From Centrapalus pauciflorus (Eukaryota; Streptophyta; Magnoliopsida; Asterales; Asteraceae): a stretch of DNA of 64,000 nucleotides. A program made the translations under genes and the position numbers. A model generated the notes under the pieces. The model was not told the origin of the DNA, did not search any database, and saw only the letters and a program-made list of their open reading frames with translations. Below are positions 38,701 to 48,411 of this stretch, in pieces. The DNA lies in contig JAANYP010002985.1 of the NCBI GenBank assembly GCA_020465985.1, positions 572,494 through 636,493 of the forward strand. The letters are read 5' to 3'. The number at the start of each line of letters is the position of its first letter. Positions within the stretch are counted from its first letter, which is position 1.

Positions 38701-38816
38701 CTATCTTCTTTACTGAACCATGGAGATCTGAAGCCAGGAAGTTCCAAAAGGTAGTTAAAGTTTGTATAGATGCTGGATTATATGCAGGTAGTAATATATA
38801 TAGCTCTAGTACTTAA
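35778..38816 (+). CDS. Third ORF of SIRE-like element ('envelope-like' position), 1012 aa
   Basis: The start is the ATG after the putative acceptor (MALRAFVPKHN); the open frame extends 42 nt further upstream without ATG. Residues about 1-265 look globular (FREVLDFLAESRISYALYQN; LLYPRFVMMLIRHFLPDLP) and resemble the N-terminal domain of plant retroelement ORFs annotated 'putative plant transposon protein'. A Gln/Arg/Pro-rich linker follows (about 275-330), then acidic stretches, a Pro-rich segment (near 490) and a coiled coil (about 515-610). A very acidic block (about 665-760) precedes a basic C-terminal domain (about 775-1012). No signal peptide or transmembrane segment is evident, so the 'envelope' label given to ORFs at this position is not supported. 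Function unknown; intact here and absent from copy B. Confidence 0.85.
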   Translation: MALRAFVPKHNMVLNPAHNIPEAQGFREVLDFLAESRISYALYQNIPIVISYVRQFYDHLQVDCTVTPTVLRTRIAGQPLVFSADILRQVLQLGSQEQEDGPIDFPLSIRQAAFLRMGYSLDVTKSSYMKSGLIGQWRFLVHVFMVCFAPKKAGFDYIVSKIQSGVIAMVYNKKFSFSQLFFSEFIHQITAPERERFLLYPRFVMMLIRHFLPDLPQTDDALSVNIMDKRIYSDCSSHRGRLAVPVARPLFGAILDREFQAPSNANWAGEVEVQARQPPQQQRQQPRAQPQRRRQRATASQTQASRPSTSQQPEVQEAGPSNVPSEADQLCQTIYEIWEAGPHANEDIAAALVGELLEPPEGEEDVLRDVEEYEPEQTGNVLSSSATESEEMEELEVEAPESVSTEPVVRIETYGSRLMVINEETSRRRASRESDDSDFEEEDTAPLVTRQRVKRHRFMQGSSSASAEQPEISQPQNPQPQEPQTTIPPPPPRNEPYIPSPILPTPLQSIPSTSSSYADNQRFLRLKDRVDFQEIQIFGLTTAIGELQKHNADIDKENADLKKIVEKVQEENTELKTFVCDQAAEIRTMRSLIEQLMKNLQAQGETSCRDQEVQRPRDDDDEDNQGNDPSPKRQNEPVDFSAAQTAQFEGEPSQGGEVGGAGGEAGSSRTLDSDMIDALKDIEEELMEFDFEDDIEELEEGEFIPDDVVDWKSDDEVLDDEDDHVNEVIINSQPVTELYESQNHNVIDIDYIKVASVADKELEEAEKEPSRADLINLWFKKEEKKDQLKMKKKMRNPSAGNFSGGIISWFFDRELQLFILKRRDGLQYMRRTLKAFNSLPKIEVKELAWKELINIGDDSYANVIERIIRKEGRSGKFERLKPRTGKRVEDQSRIDPHTGRPWARMEYKPVRCLKKVPMKPMPQNVLSNMKWWYLEIDTAEVIMEDQDEQVILKVYDPLHLINLSKDDLKKLHDQPIFFTEPWRSEARKFQKVVKVCIDAGLYAGSNIYSSST

Positions 38817-38851
38817 ATTTGATGTAATGTAAATAATTAGAAGCTATCGTC

Positions 38852-38862
38852 AAGGGGGAGTC
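38852..38862 (+). other. Polypurine tract of copy A
   Basis: AAGGGGGAGTC directly before the 3' LTR; primes plus-strand DNA synthesis. Confidence 0.9.
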
Positions 38863-39521
38863 TGTTGGTACACCCTGTGTGACGATAGCAGTCTAATCGA
38901 TCTGCATTATGGTTTAGGTAATATTCTGAGTATTAACCAGTATTTTGATATATATGTTTAATATGTGTTTGTCTGTTATTGATTGTGTGTTTGAACTTGA
39001 TGTAACATATTACAAGAAGTTCAAACATAAAGGTCAAAGATTAACTCAAGCATAAGTTAAAACATAAGTTTCATCACTTAAGTGTTTAAGTGTATTGGCT
39101 AGATTCGAATAGGTAAAGGAAGACATTCGAATCTGTGATAGATTCGAATGTATCCTTAGATTCGAATGGGCTAGATTCGAGTCTGTCATATGGACAGATT
39201 CGAATGGGCCTTAGGCCAGATTCGAGGTTGGCCCACAACAAACTCGAATCAGGGTCTATAATTAGGGATAGACTCGAATGATTAGCAGACCTTTGGCAGA
39301 ATTCGTGAGGAATTAAGCAAGAGGCGATCTCGAGTTTATCAGCTAGATGAGTCCCGTTTCGGAGAGAATTAGTACGTAGGATCGTTCGTGTGTCGTTCGT
39401 TCAGCGTCTAATAGTCTCCGTGTTTCCGTTGGTTGAGAGTTGTCCGTCTAACCGTCAACGAGGATTCCGCACTCGTTCACGGATCCGCGTCTAGATAGAT
39501 CTTGCATTGGTAGACCTTACA
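38863..39521 (+). repeat. 3' LTR (659 bp) of SIRE-like copy A
   Basis: TGTTGGTACACCC...GACCTTACA, same ends as 25902-26559. About a dozen differences are visible, the densest around GATTAGTGACTTTTTG (5' LTR) versus GATTAGCAGACCTTTG (3' LTR). Confidence 0.95.
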
Positions 39522-41372
39522 TTATATATGTTCAATGTTGATATTCACTTAGATCATGATTTCACAGTTTTGTGCAAGAAAGAAGAAGAAAAAGGAATAA
39601 GATTATAAGGTTTTATGTAAGTGTGAAGATTTAAGGTAAAATATTATGGATTGAAGCCATAATACTTAGGTATAACCTATTTCTTTGTTGCCTCTTCTTT
39701 CTTTTTTCATTTCTCCATTTCGAAAGTATGAAACCCAATTGGTTTTAGACCAGTGAGTTAGTAAACGGTCACAACATCAAGAGATGTTATAGTATGTTGT
39801 TATTTAGTTGTTTTGGAGCCAAAATATATAGTTTGTTGGCTTTGTTGTAATCATTTTTGTTAAAACCAATCCAGGTCTCAATTGAACTCAAATGGGTTAT
39901 GGATTTTAAGAGTTAGTGTTACAAGGTCTTTGAAGTAATTAAAATCATCACAAATGTGCTAATACATGTTATTTAATTGTTTTTAAGTGTTAGTTTGCTA
40001 GGATTTTAGTTTTGGCACATTGAAGACATTAGTTGATTGGTGTGGGTTGTAACCCGTAAATTGACTCAGATGATTTCTAGTAAATGAAGATATTTAATGT
40101 ATAGGTTGTAAAATGTTAATAAAGTGTTTATATATGTCATTGAAGTGTTTACAAGTAACAGATAACACAAATCATGAGCAAAGTCTCAGCTTAGTTTTTT
40201 AAGTCTAAACCACACATAACGTGTTTGGTGAAATGCTACAATGAGTTCCTAAACATTATTAGGTTAAATATTAATGTTTATATATGAATTGAATGCTTAA
40301 ACATAAGCAAAGATGTTTAATATTGTTATGGAGTTGGTTAGAATCAAGTATAAGCTCATTTGGAGCTTTACGCTGTCGGATTGAGTTATGACCCGTTTAT
40401 GAGCTCAAATGAACGTGATTGAATCCCATGAATTCATGAAGCATAGTAGGGATTGTGACATGTTTAGAGGTGCGAAAATATGTTAAATATGTTATTGGTA
40501 AAGCCCTGCAACCGATGGCGTTTTGAAGTTGAATTGAGGAGTTGAATGCTAAGGGGTCGTTTGATTCATGGATTTCCTGGGATTCACTGGGACTTGCATT
40601 TAAAATCCCGTGTTTAGTTCAGAAACTTTAGTAAGGATTTAAAATCCCAGGATATTCTTAAATCTCTTTCTTCTTTGTTATTTAAAACCCATTATTTCCC
40701 CTAGGATTTTAAATCTCAGTTACCTTGCATTCTTCAGATTAGCAAATTTTTCTTAAAAAATAATGCAGATTTATTACAAAATCTTGATAAATGAAAATAC
40801 TTCATAATGAAAATCCCAAGGAAAACAAATTGCGAACCAAACGCCCCTTAAGAAAAACATGCAGGATGGCTTAACTGAAACTAGTCACGGTGACCACCCC
40901 TATATATGGTCATGCCATAACCAACTTTCTATCCTCAATGTTGAGTTTTGGCGATTGGGGGGCTATGCTTGGATCTTATGCTTGAAATGCACCGATAATA
41001 GAAGTGCTTAAAGGGTATAAGGGTCAATGATCAATTTTGGGACTTCCAATATCCCATGTGAACTAGTATGTTTGGTTGATGATCCAATACTTGTAACCAA
41101 AATGTAGGTGCTTTCTTTATATGTTTACGTATGCACTTTATGCATGCTTATATAGGTGAACCGAGTTTGAAGGGACTTGAACTCAAGTCTTGACTATTTG
41201 TGGGCTATTGTGTCTTGGTTGAAGACTTTGGAATCCTATTACATCAAGAACTATGAGTTCTAGAATTAATGTATAATAATGATTACATTTTAGATTGTTC
41301 TCTATGCCTTTGTTGTTAACATACTATTTGAATCATGCATGTTTCCATACTTGTTAAGATCATTCATGTCGT

Positions 41373-41593
41373 CAGGGGCAGACCGAGGTAAGGGTTGGGG
41401 GTAGGCCGTGCAACGGGTCCTCTCCCAAATAACCTCATTTTGTAGTGGAAAATTTCTAAAATTTTATGTGTGCAACTGGTGAATTTTCATGTGTGCAACT
41501 TATAGTATTCAAAAAATAATAATTATGTGTGCAACTTGATTAAATTGGTTATCTTTCTCCAGTCTTTGAGTATTCTTTCATTATTTTGATCCT
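41373..41593. mobile_element. hAT-type element end (fragment)
   Basis: Starts CAGGGGCAGACCGAGG, the CAGGGGC(A/G)GA terminal repeat style of Tip100-like hAT elements, and interrupts the family Y LTR. Three ATGTGTGCAACT words follow. The other terminus is not found; 59511 (minus) carries a similar end, CAGGGGCAGATGC. Confidence 0.5.
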
Positions 41594-43304
41594 TGATACG
41601 AGTGTCGTTACCTCGCAAAAAATAACCGCTAAATACCTTAGAAGCTAGCGTAAGTAGGGATCGTATCCACAGAGAGCGAGAGGTTTATTTCACGTATTCG
41701 AGCGACTAACGTTGAAAACTTAATTACTTGGAAAAGTGAACGGTTGGAAAAAATTGTTATTTGCTTTTTATAAAACTAAGTTACTTGCGCGATTATTGAA
41801 AAGAAACTTAATTGGTTGTTTGATTAAATACATTAACAAAAGTAATCATTTCCGGATTCCACATCTAACTTTGTTTTTAATTTCATAAACGATATAAAGA
41901 TTACATAGACATAACCTTTTTATAATTGTTATTAATATCGTTACGTGGTCTTGGGCATAGCGCGTGTTACTTTGATTACTCGTCTTAATTAAACATATAA
42001 CCCATCACGAATAATAAAATATCAACGAACTATCTTACGAAACACAACCAAATAAATAACAATCAATTGTTTACAATCAAAACATAAACCATAAAACATG
42101 CAATCATAGAAAATCGTTCGTAGAATTAAAATACTTAGCGTGATGCTTCCTCCGAGAATGATTAGTGCGAGCTTAGCCGGACATTGTTGGTGTAATGCTC
42201 CAGAGTTGTGTGTTCATCTTCGTAGCAGCGCCGTAGCTTGGCTCGTGTACTCTTTGTAACCGTAATCGCTCAAACGGGACCTTTTCTAAGCTTTTTCTCT
42301 CAAAAAATGCAACCTTTTTTTCTTCTGGAACCTCTCATATATATAGACACCCTCAAAACCCTAAAAAAAGGTGAAAAATTATTTTTATGGGTTCGGTGCA
42401 GGCGCAGGAGCAGGCTTGCGCCCCCTCCCTCCCGCGCTTGGGTCTTTCGGTGGAAAAAATCATTCTGTTGAGCACTCGGTTGGGGAGCAGGGTTGTGCCC
42501 TCTCTGCGCTTGGCTTTCTATAAATGTTCTCCGATTGCGCTCAAATTTGCCTGACTTGTACTTCAGATGATTACCTACATACGTAATGAAATTTATCAAT
42601 AATAGAACATTCTAAGGCACATTTTCATTTTAAACCAACTTTTTACGCTTTATAAACATGATTAATTATAACCCGATCAAACTTCCCCAACTTAATCCTT
42701 GGTCGTCCCGAACAAGCAACGAAAATCAGACTATAATGCATCGGGTTTATCAAGCGTGGAAAATACAACAAACCCATTTAAACAAACACTAGCCTTTATA
42801 AACACATCATATTCAAAGACACGAACTTAGATTGTTTTCAGATATATTGTGCCGTCTCTAAGATAGTTATTTAAAAACTTCTTCACCACTACCATCCTTT
42901 TAGCTCAAGAAATTGAATTCACGTGGGTCACTGGACCATCTTTTTCCTCGGTGCATGTTTCTCACTATTAGTTTTTCATTCTTTCCATAATTTTTATTTT
43001 TCATGTAAAGACTATGTTTTCATTCAAGTTTTCAACGTGACTTTCTAATTGATCCGTGTAGCAGGATTTAGGACAGCCACTCCTAGACCAGTTGGCCTTA
43101 GGGGACTAGGCATGATGGTACCCTTCAGACTTAATTTCCTGAATCAACTAGGCCACACTTGAATTGAGTCTTACTCATGTTCGCTTCCTCCCCCTTATTG
43201 CATGAATTAATAGCGGCTATTGGAATTTTTGTTATTTATCACCCGTTACTACACGTTATATCCTACTTCTTATTCGGTTCACTTCCTTGAATTCAAGTGT
43301 TTAT
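41594..43304. other. Unclassified repeat-like region starting TGATACGAG
   Basis: No supported gene. The start TGATACGAGTGTCGTTACC and the words GTAGGGATCGTATCCACAGAG (near 41655) and CTTCCCCAACTTAATCC (near 42690) are of a kind common in plant LTR-retroelement ends, but I cannot name the family or place its other end. 42400-42530 is locally GC-rich (GCGCAGGAGCAGGCTTGCGC). Small open frames here lack family features. Confidence 0.3.
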
Positions 43305-43562
43305 TGTAACATCCACGGATTTAATTTGATGTATTTTGGTTAATTAAGTGGAAAACTTATATATATTTAAGTTGAATTTGGGCGATTATTATGTATTTGG
43401 ATATTTAGCAAGTTTGTTGCTATTTTTAAGAAAATTGAACTCAGAATCAATTTTGTGGAGTATTATGAATTAAAAAGTTATTTATGATAACTCTAAGATT
43501 AAATCAGTATTTTATGGAACCGGCTAAGTCGAGTGATGAAATGTGCAAAATGACGAAAGTAG

Positions 43563-43570
43563 TATATAAA
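43563..43570 (+). promoter_or_regulatory. TATA box of the family X LTR
   Basis: TATATAAA followed by GGGCAATAAGC, about 260 bp into the LTR, with a CT-rich (Y-patch-like) region 50-100 bp downstream. Fits an LTR promoter at the U3/R border. Confidence 0.55.
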
Positions 43571-44027
43571 GGGCAATAAGCTTCATTTTTCTATTTTACA
43601 CTATCTCACTACTTTATCTCTCTAGAAATTTTCTCTCTACATCTCTCTAAGATATATCACAAACCGACCGTCAGATTTTCGAGAATTATACGTCATCGGA
43701 AAGGTATCGAGGAGTACATCAGCAATCTACAAACAGATTTCAGATTTCGTGCGAATTTAGGTAAGAATCGACCTTTCTAAGATTATGGTTTCGGTTTTGT
43801 AGAAACTAAAATTTCGTATCTATCATTTTATGCAAATTTAAGCTTGTTTTGCTTGAAATGTTGCTGGAATATGATAATATATGCATAGTAGAATCGAAAC
43901 TAGGTATTATACATGATATATTAGTGATTTTAGCCTTAGAAATGAAGGATTTAAGTTGAAATGATGAACAGACTCGAATATGTCAAGAACAGAGTCGAAA
44001 TACAAGAACAAACTCGAGTTTGGTACT

Positions 44028-44282
44028 AGATTCGAATGTGTACCATCAGATTCTAAGGGGTGGTTCGAATCTATGCCTAGATTTTAATGTGTACCATCAG
44101 ATTCTAAGGGGGGGTTCGAATCTGTGCCTAGATTCGAATGTGTACCATCATATTCTAAGGGGTGGTTCGAATCTATGCCTAGATTCGAATGTGTACCATC
44201 AGATTCTAAGGGGGGTTCGAATCTATGCCTAGATTCGAATGTGTACCATCAGATTCTAAGAGGGAATTCGAATCTGATGCAT
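44028..44282 (+). repeat. 51-bp tandem array (five units) in the LTR
   Basis: Units start at 44028, 44079, 44130, 44181 and 44231. Each contains AGATTCGAATGTGTACC, ATCAGATTCTAAGG and GGTTCGAATCT.TGCC, i.e. two TTCGAA palindromes per unit. The open frames across it are repeat-driven and not genes. Confidence 0.9.
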
Positions 44283-45443
44283 GGTTTAGAATCTAACCCA
44301 TTAAATTCGAGTTTAATGCCTAAAATTGAGAAATATACTCTCTAAACTTGTATATTTTGAATGAAACTTATAAACAACACATAGAATGGCAAGAGTTATT
44401 CAAAGGACAATGTATGAACATGAAATGGGTTCAAACTTTAGTTATAGTGCGAATTTAGATATGTACCCAAAATGGGGAAAATATCGCCAAACTTACGAAA
44501 CTTGATTTTATGGATTTAAACGGTTAATGATATGAGGAATTGTTGTAATTGATATAACAGGTCCCTTGTGGTGTTGTTTAACCCACAGTGGGGTACTTGG
44601 TGGATCCGGTTGAAAGCCCGAAGAGAAATAATACCGGTTAAAAGATAAATTACGCACCCACTGTGAGTACAGTAGATTTCGCATGTTTATATTTGTTTTA
44701 TGTAAGCTTTGCCTGCTGAGACTTGTTGTTTCATTGATTGTTTGGAATTCTACTAACTTGCGTAGATTTAGATGCACATTCTTACTTGTTGCATGTCCTG
44801 TCGGTTGTTGTGCATCTAGTGATGGACCGGTGGGTCGCATCGATTACTCTGATGTTACTGTGCTATATGACCTGGAGCTGATCCCTCCTAGGCCCGGTAG
44901 GCAGTATGTCATCCCCGATCGTACGTTTGTCTCAGATGGTATGTTTAAAATGCCGAGCTTTGAGCTCGAAGGGGCTGCGGCTCTGGTCCGTACTTTGTGT
45001 ACGAAGAGGATATCCGATGTTGGTCATCTGTGTTATCCTTGGGCTTCATAAAAATTTATAAAATGCATAATCTCTGTATTCACTAAGCATCCGCTTATTC
45101 CCCAGTTGTTGAATTTTTATTTTACAGGAAAAGGGAAGTCTACTGCTGGACCTTCTAGTTAGGTCGTTTGGAAGATTTGGGAGACTCGGCACTATTTGAT
45201 CGGTAATTGTGATTTGGACAATGTTGTAATATATTCTGGATGATTGTAATAAATGTATGGATGTGTAGACTTAGACTTGGTACCTTATAGCACCGTAGGG
45301 TGTTTAACACTTTTTGCACTACTTTATTTATGTTTTTAATGCTTCCGCACTTAATTTAGGTTATCAGATCATTATGTTATTGTATGTTGGTGATTAATCC
45401 TGGGTGTATTGTAATTGGTGGTTGTTGTGGCAAGGGTGTCACA

Positions 45444-46614
45444 AGCTGCATCCTCCGTAGTCTGAATCCGTGAACGCCTCCAATTCCAGATCGCCCTCCG
45501 CGTGATACCAAAGTCCCAGCTTCGGTTTCGACTTGAGGTATCGTAGAATCTGCTTCACAGCTTTCATGTGCATCTCTTTCGGATTAGCTTGAAATCTAGC
45601 ACAAATACAAACAGCAAACATAATGTCAGGTCTTGAAGCAGTTAAATACATAAGTGACCCAATCATGGCCCGATATAATGTCGGATCCACATCGGTATCA
45701 CTTTCAGTACCCGGTCCGAGATTGTGATTCACTTGAATCGGCGTGCTGAAATGAGCTGTCAGTTTTGTCCCTTCCATCCCGAAGCGCTCTAATATGTCGT
45801 AGACATACTTCGTCTGATAGATAAACATCCCCTCCTTCTTCTGGTCAACTTGCAAACCCAAAAAGAAATTCAACTCACCCATTGCACTCATCTCGAATTT
45901 TGACTTCATCACCTTCTCAAAATCCTTGCACATTTGCTCGTTTGATGATCCAAAGATGATATCATCGACGTACACTTGTACCAAGATGAAGTGTTCTCCC
46001 TTTCGCTTTACGAACAGCGTACTGTCTATCCTTCCTCTTTCAAACCCATTTTCTAACAAATGGTTGGACAGAGTCTCGTACCACGCCCTTGGTGCTTGAT
46101 GCAATCCATACAGAGCCTTATCTAATCGATATACTCTGTCTGGATATTTCGGATCTGTAAACCCGGGCGGCTGTTCTACATACATCAGTTCCTTCACTTT
46201 CCCATAGAGGAAAACACTCTTAACGTCTAGCTGATAAACCTTAAAGCCCTTGAAGGAAGCAAAAGCCAGAAACAAACGAATTGCTTCCAACCTTGCTACT
46301 GGGGCGAACACCTCATTGTAATCGATTCCCTCCTCTTGGTAGAAACCCTTTACAACTAACCTTGCCTTGTTGCGGGTGACTATACCCCGATCTTCTCTTT
46401 TGCACTTAAAAACCCATTTGGTTCCTATAGCTATTTCCCCTCGAGGTAATGGAACTAACTCCCACACTTCTAGTTTCCTAAATTGTGAGAGTTCTTCCTG
46501 CATCGCTTCAACCCAAGAGTTATCTTTTAGTGCCATTTGCACGTTTTTCGGCTCTACTTGCGAGATAAAACAAGAATAGAGGCAGGTATGAAAGGCCTCG
46601 GAGTCATTTATCAT
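45444..46614 (-). pseudogene. pol: Pol C-terminal part (reverse transcriptase, start of RNase H), copy B
   Basis: About 390 codons continuing the frame of the preceding pol part after one stop. Includes reverse transcriptase from WVEAMQEELSQF through KSVFLYGKV and the catalytic YVDD (YVDDIIFGSS) to the strip ending LEAFTDSDYGGCSL, the first RNase H motif. It is cut there by the junction at 45443/45444. Amino-acid identity to copy A is very high by eye. KSVFLYG here differs from KSANLYG in copy A. Confidence 0.9.
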
Positions 46615-46617
46615 CGA

Positions 46618-48390
46618 CTACAACACAGTGTTGTTATTTAAACTACTCCTAGTCCGCACACCCGCATTAGGATTTCCTATGATGCTTTCTATAGGATGGT
46701 TTTTGTTGATCCTGGATGTCTCTATCTCGTCAACTCTCAGATTATCTCCTAAATTTGATCCTATTTCACCTAACGGGAGAACAACCTCAGATTCCACATT
46801 TTCTTCCTCGTGGACAGTTTCCTCAGAGTTGGAATTTGTTGTCTGAGTCTGATTCTCATTTGTAGGTGCTTCTGAATCAGTGACTTCTGGAGATCCATCT
46901 TCAGTTGAAGTAGGCTTGGATGTTGATTGAAATGTGGTCCTCGGAAAGCTATGACCCTCGTCATTTAGATTCAACGTCGCCATGTCCTTTTCGATGGTAC
47001 CTGCATTTTCATCCAAATGAATGTTAAATGACTCAAACAGTTTGTCATAGTCAAATATCCATTCCGGACCTGTTTGGGGTTCATGTGTATAACTTGTGAC
47101 TTCAATGTTATACACAATCTCTACTGTACCATTAGTTTTGTTAAAAACCTGTTTGTTTGGTGAGTTCGGCACATAACCTAGGAAGTATCCTTCGTCAGCC
47201 TTTTCACCAAACTTAGGTTGATGTTTTGTTCGCAATAAAGTACATGGTACCCCAAAAGGTTCGAAGCCAATTAAATTAGGTGGCCGTTTATTCAAAATTG
47301 CATAACAGGTTTTGTTCAAAGATTTGACAGTAAGGACCCGGTTTAAAATATGGCATGCGGTATTCACTGCCTCCCCCCAAAACATGGTAGGAAGCTTTGA
47401 ATCCGAAAGCATGGTCCTTGCTGCCTCAATCAATGTCCTGTTCTTTCGTTCGGCCACCCCATTTTGTTGTGGCTCATAGGGTGCACTAAATTGATGCACT
47501 ATGCCCTTTGATAGGCAATATACACCAAATACAGTGTTTTTAAATTCTGTTCCATTATCACTACCAAGTCGTTTAACCCTTGTTCCATATGAATTCTCCA
47601 CTTGGTCTAAGAACCCGATGAGCTTGGAAGCCGTCTCGTCCTTTGTACCTAGAAAGAAAACCCAAGAAAATCGTGAGTAATCGTCAGTGATAACTAAACA
47701 ATACCAACTACCACCTATACTCCTTTTGTTGATTGGTCCGAAGAGGTCCATATGCAACAAATCAAATGTGGTAGAGATGGAGTTCTGAGTCTTGGACTTG
47801 TGTGCCTTCTTATATTGTTTGCCCTTCTTGCATGGTAGACACTTATCCTCGAACTGAAAACTCTTCATAGGCACACCTTGCACCAATCCATTTTTCGTTA
47901 TATAGTTCATTTTTCTCAGGTGCAAATGTGGCATACGTCTGTGCCATAAAACCGATTCAGTCTCCGAAGCTTTAGATAACAGACAGATTGGACCCATCGA
48001 AGTTTCCGGCTTGTTCATATCGAGCATGTACAAGTCATTCTTCCTTGGTTCCCTCATTAGAATCCACTCTTCAGGTATTTTGAAACTCTGTTTTAGCACC
48101 AACGCCTCAGTATCAGTGAACAACACTGAATTATTCTTATCACAGATTTGAGATACACTAATGAGATTGTGAACCAGTTTATCAACGTGATAAACTTGAT
48201 CTAACTTGATCGTCCCATTAGTGACCACTCCAGTACCCGTGATGTTTCCTCTCTCATTTCCCGCGAATGATACAAATCCCCGATTCCCTCCCTTGAAGTC
48301 TGTAAGTAGACTTCTTTCCCCTGTCATGTGCCTGGAGCATCCACTGTCGACGAACCATTTGTTGTTTAGACCTGTGGTTATCTCCTGCAC
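46618..48390 (-). pseudogene. pol: Pol N-terminal part (protease, integrase), copy B
   Basis: 590 codons reopening in the gag frame after the gag stop. Aspartic protease DSG (FVDSGCSRHMTGE), integrase zinc-binding HRRMPH/CLPCKKG, and core residues in HMDLFGP, GSDNGTEF and GVAERKNRT. It ends at a TAG (46618-46620) where copy A has a Leu codon, followed in the same frame by the reverse transcriptase part. One nonsense change therefore separates this part from the rest; the ORF is otherwise undamaged. Confidence 0.9.
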
Positions 48391-48411
48391 ATGAAAGAAA
48401 ATAGGTTAGTT
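48385..48411 (-). promoter_or_regulatory. Candidate branch point and 3' splice site, copy B
   Basis: Minus strand: ACTAACC, pyrimidine-rich tract, then TGTGCAG ending at 48385, identical in layout to 30142-30167. Conservation in both copies supports, but does not prove, use. Confidence 0.5.

Larger units (their letters stand above)
25902..39521 (+). mobile_element. Full-length SIRE-like Ty1/copia retrotransposon (copy A, 13.6 kb)
   Basis: It has, in order: 5' LTR 25902-26559, tRNA-Met primer site, leader, gag, pol, a 2.2-kb spacer, a third ORF, polypurine tract, and 3' LTR 38863-39521. Target repeats TTATA flank it at 25897-25901 and 39522-39526. By eye the LTRs differ at about a dozen positions (roughly 2%), so insertion was recent. 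Pol has a single-base break near 33052. Large size, coiled-coil Gag with two zinc knuckles and an extra ORF after pol point to the SIRE/Maximus group; lineage is inference. Confidence 0.95.
17773..39566 (+). mobile_element. Non-autonomous LTR retroelement (LARD-like), host of nested insertions
   Basis: The two LTRs both start TGTTAG(A/G)TACAAAATTATA: 17773-17986 (214 bp) and a 3' LTR starting at 23378 whose remaining pieces are 25861-25901 and about 39527-39566. Target repeats GTTTT lie at 17768-17772 and 39567-39571. A primer site follows the 5' LTR (TTGGTATCAAATCC, a mutated tRNA-Met match) and a polypurine tract AAGGGGAGAT precedes the 3' LTR. The interior (17987-23377, 5.4 kb) holds only a stop-riddled coiled-coil gag remnant and no integrase, reverse transcriptase or RNase H, so it must have been mobilised by another element. 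Confidence 0.85.
43305..45443 (+). mobile_element. Family X LTR (2139 bp), plus strand
   Basis: TGTAACATCCACGG...GGCAAGGGTGTCACA. Contains a TATA box, a CT-rich patch (43610-43660), a 51-bp tandem array and the 3' block shared with 8487-8926. No primer site or coding region follows; instead a truncated copia pol starts at 45444. Flanking pentamers TTTAT and AGCTG do not match, so this is not a clean solo LTR: one side has been rearranged. Superfamily probably Ty3/gypsy, by inference. Confidence 0.75.

Noticed and set aside
25902..39521. Endogenous retrovirus with true envelope gene
   Set aside because: Domain order protease-integrase-reverse transcriptase-RNase H is Ty1/copia, and the third ORF has no signal peptide or membrane segment that I can see.
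42238..42599. Opposed open frames in a GC-richer patch
   Set aside because: Neither has a domain or start context; the region looks like repeat DNA.
44028..44282. CRISPR-like regular repeats
   Set aside because: Direct tandem units without unique spacers, in a plant LTR.
44020..44345. Repetitive protein NVYHQILRGGSNLCLDS
   Set aside because: Two frames of the 51-bp tandem array; no start context or family.
44508..45051. Open frames of 110-122 codons within the family X LTR
   Set aside because: Lie wholly inside a non-coding LTR and are not kept in the sister fragment at 8487-8926.
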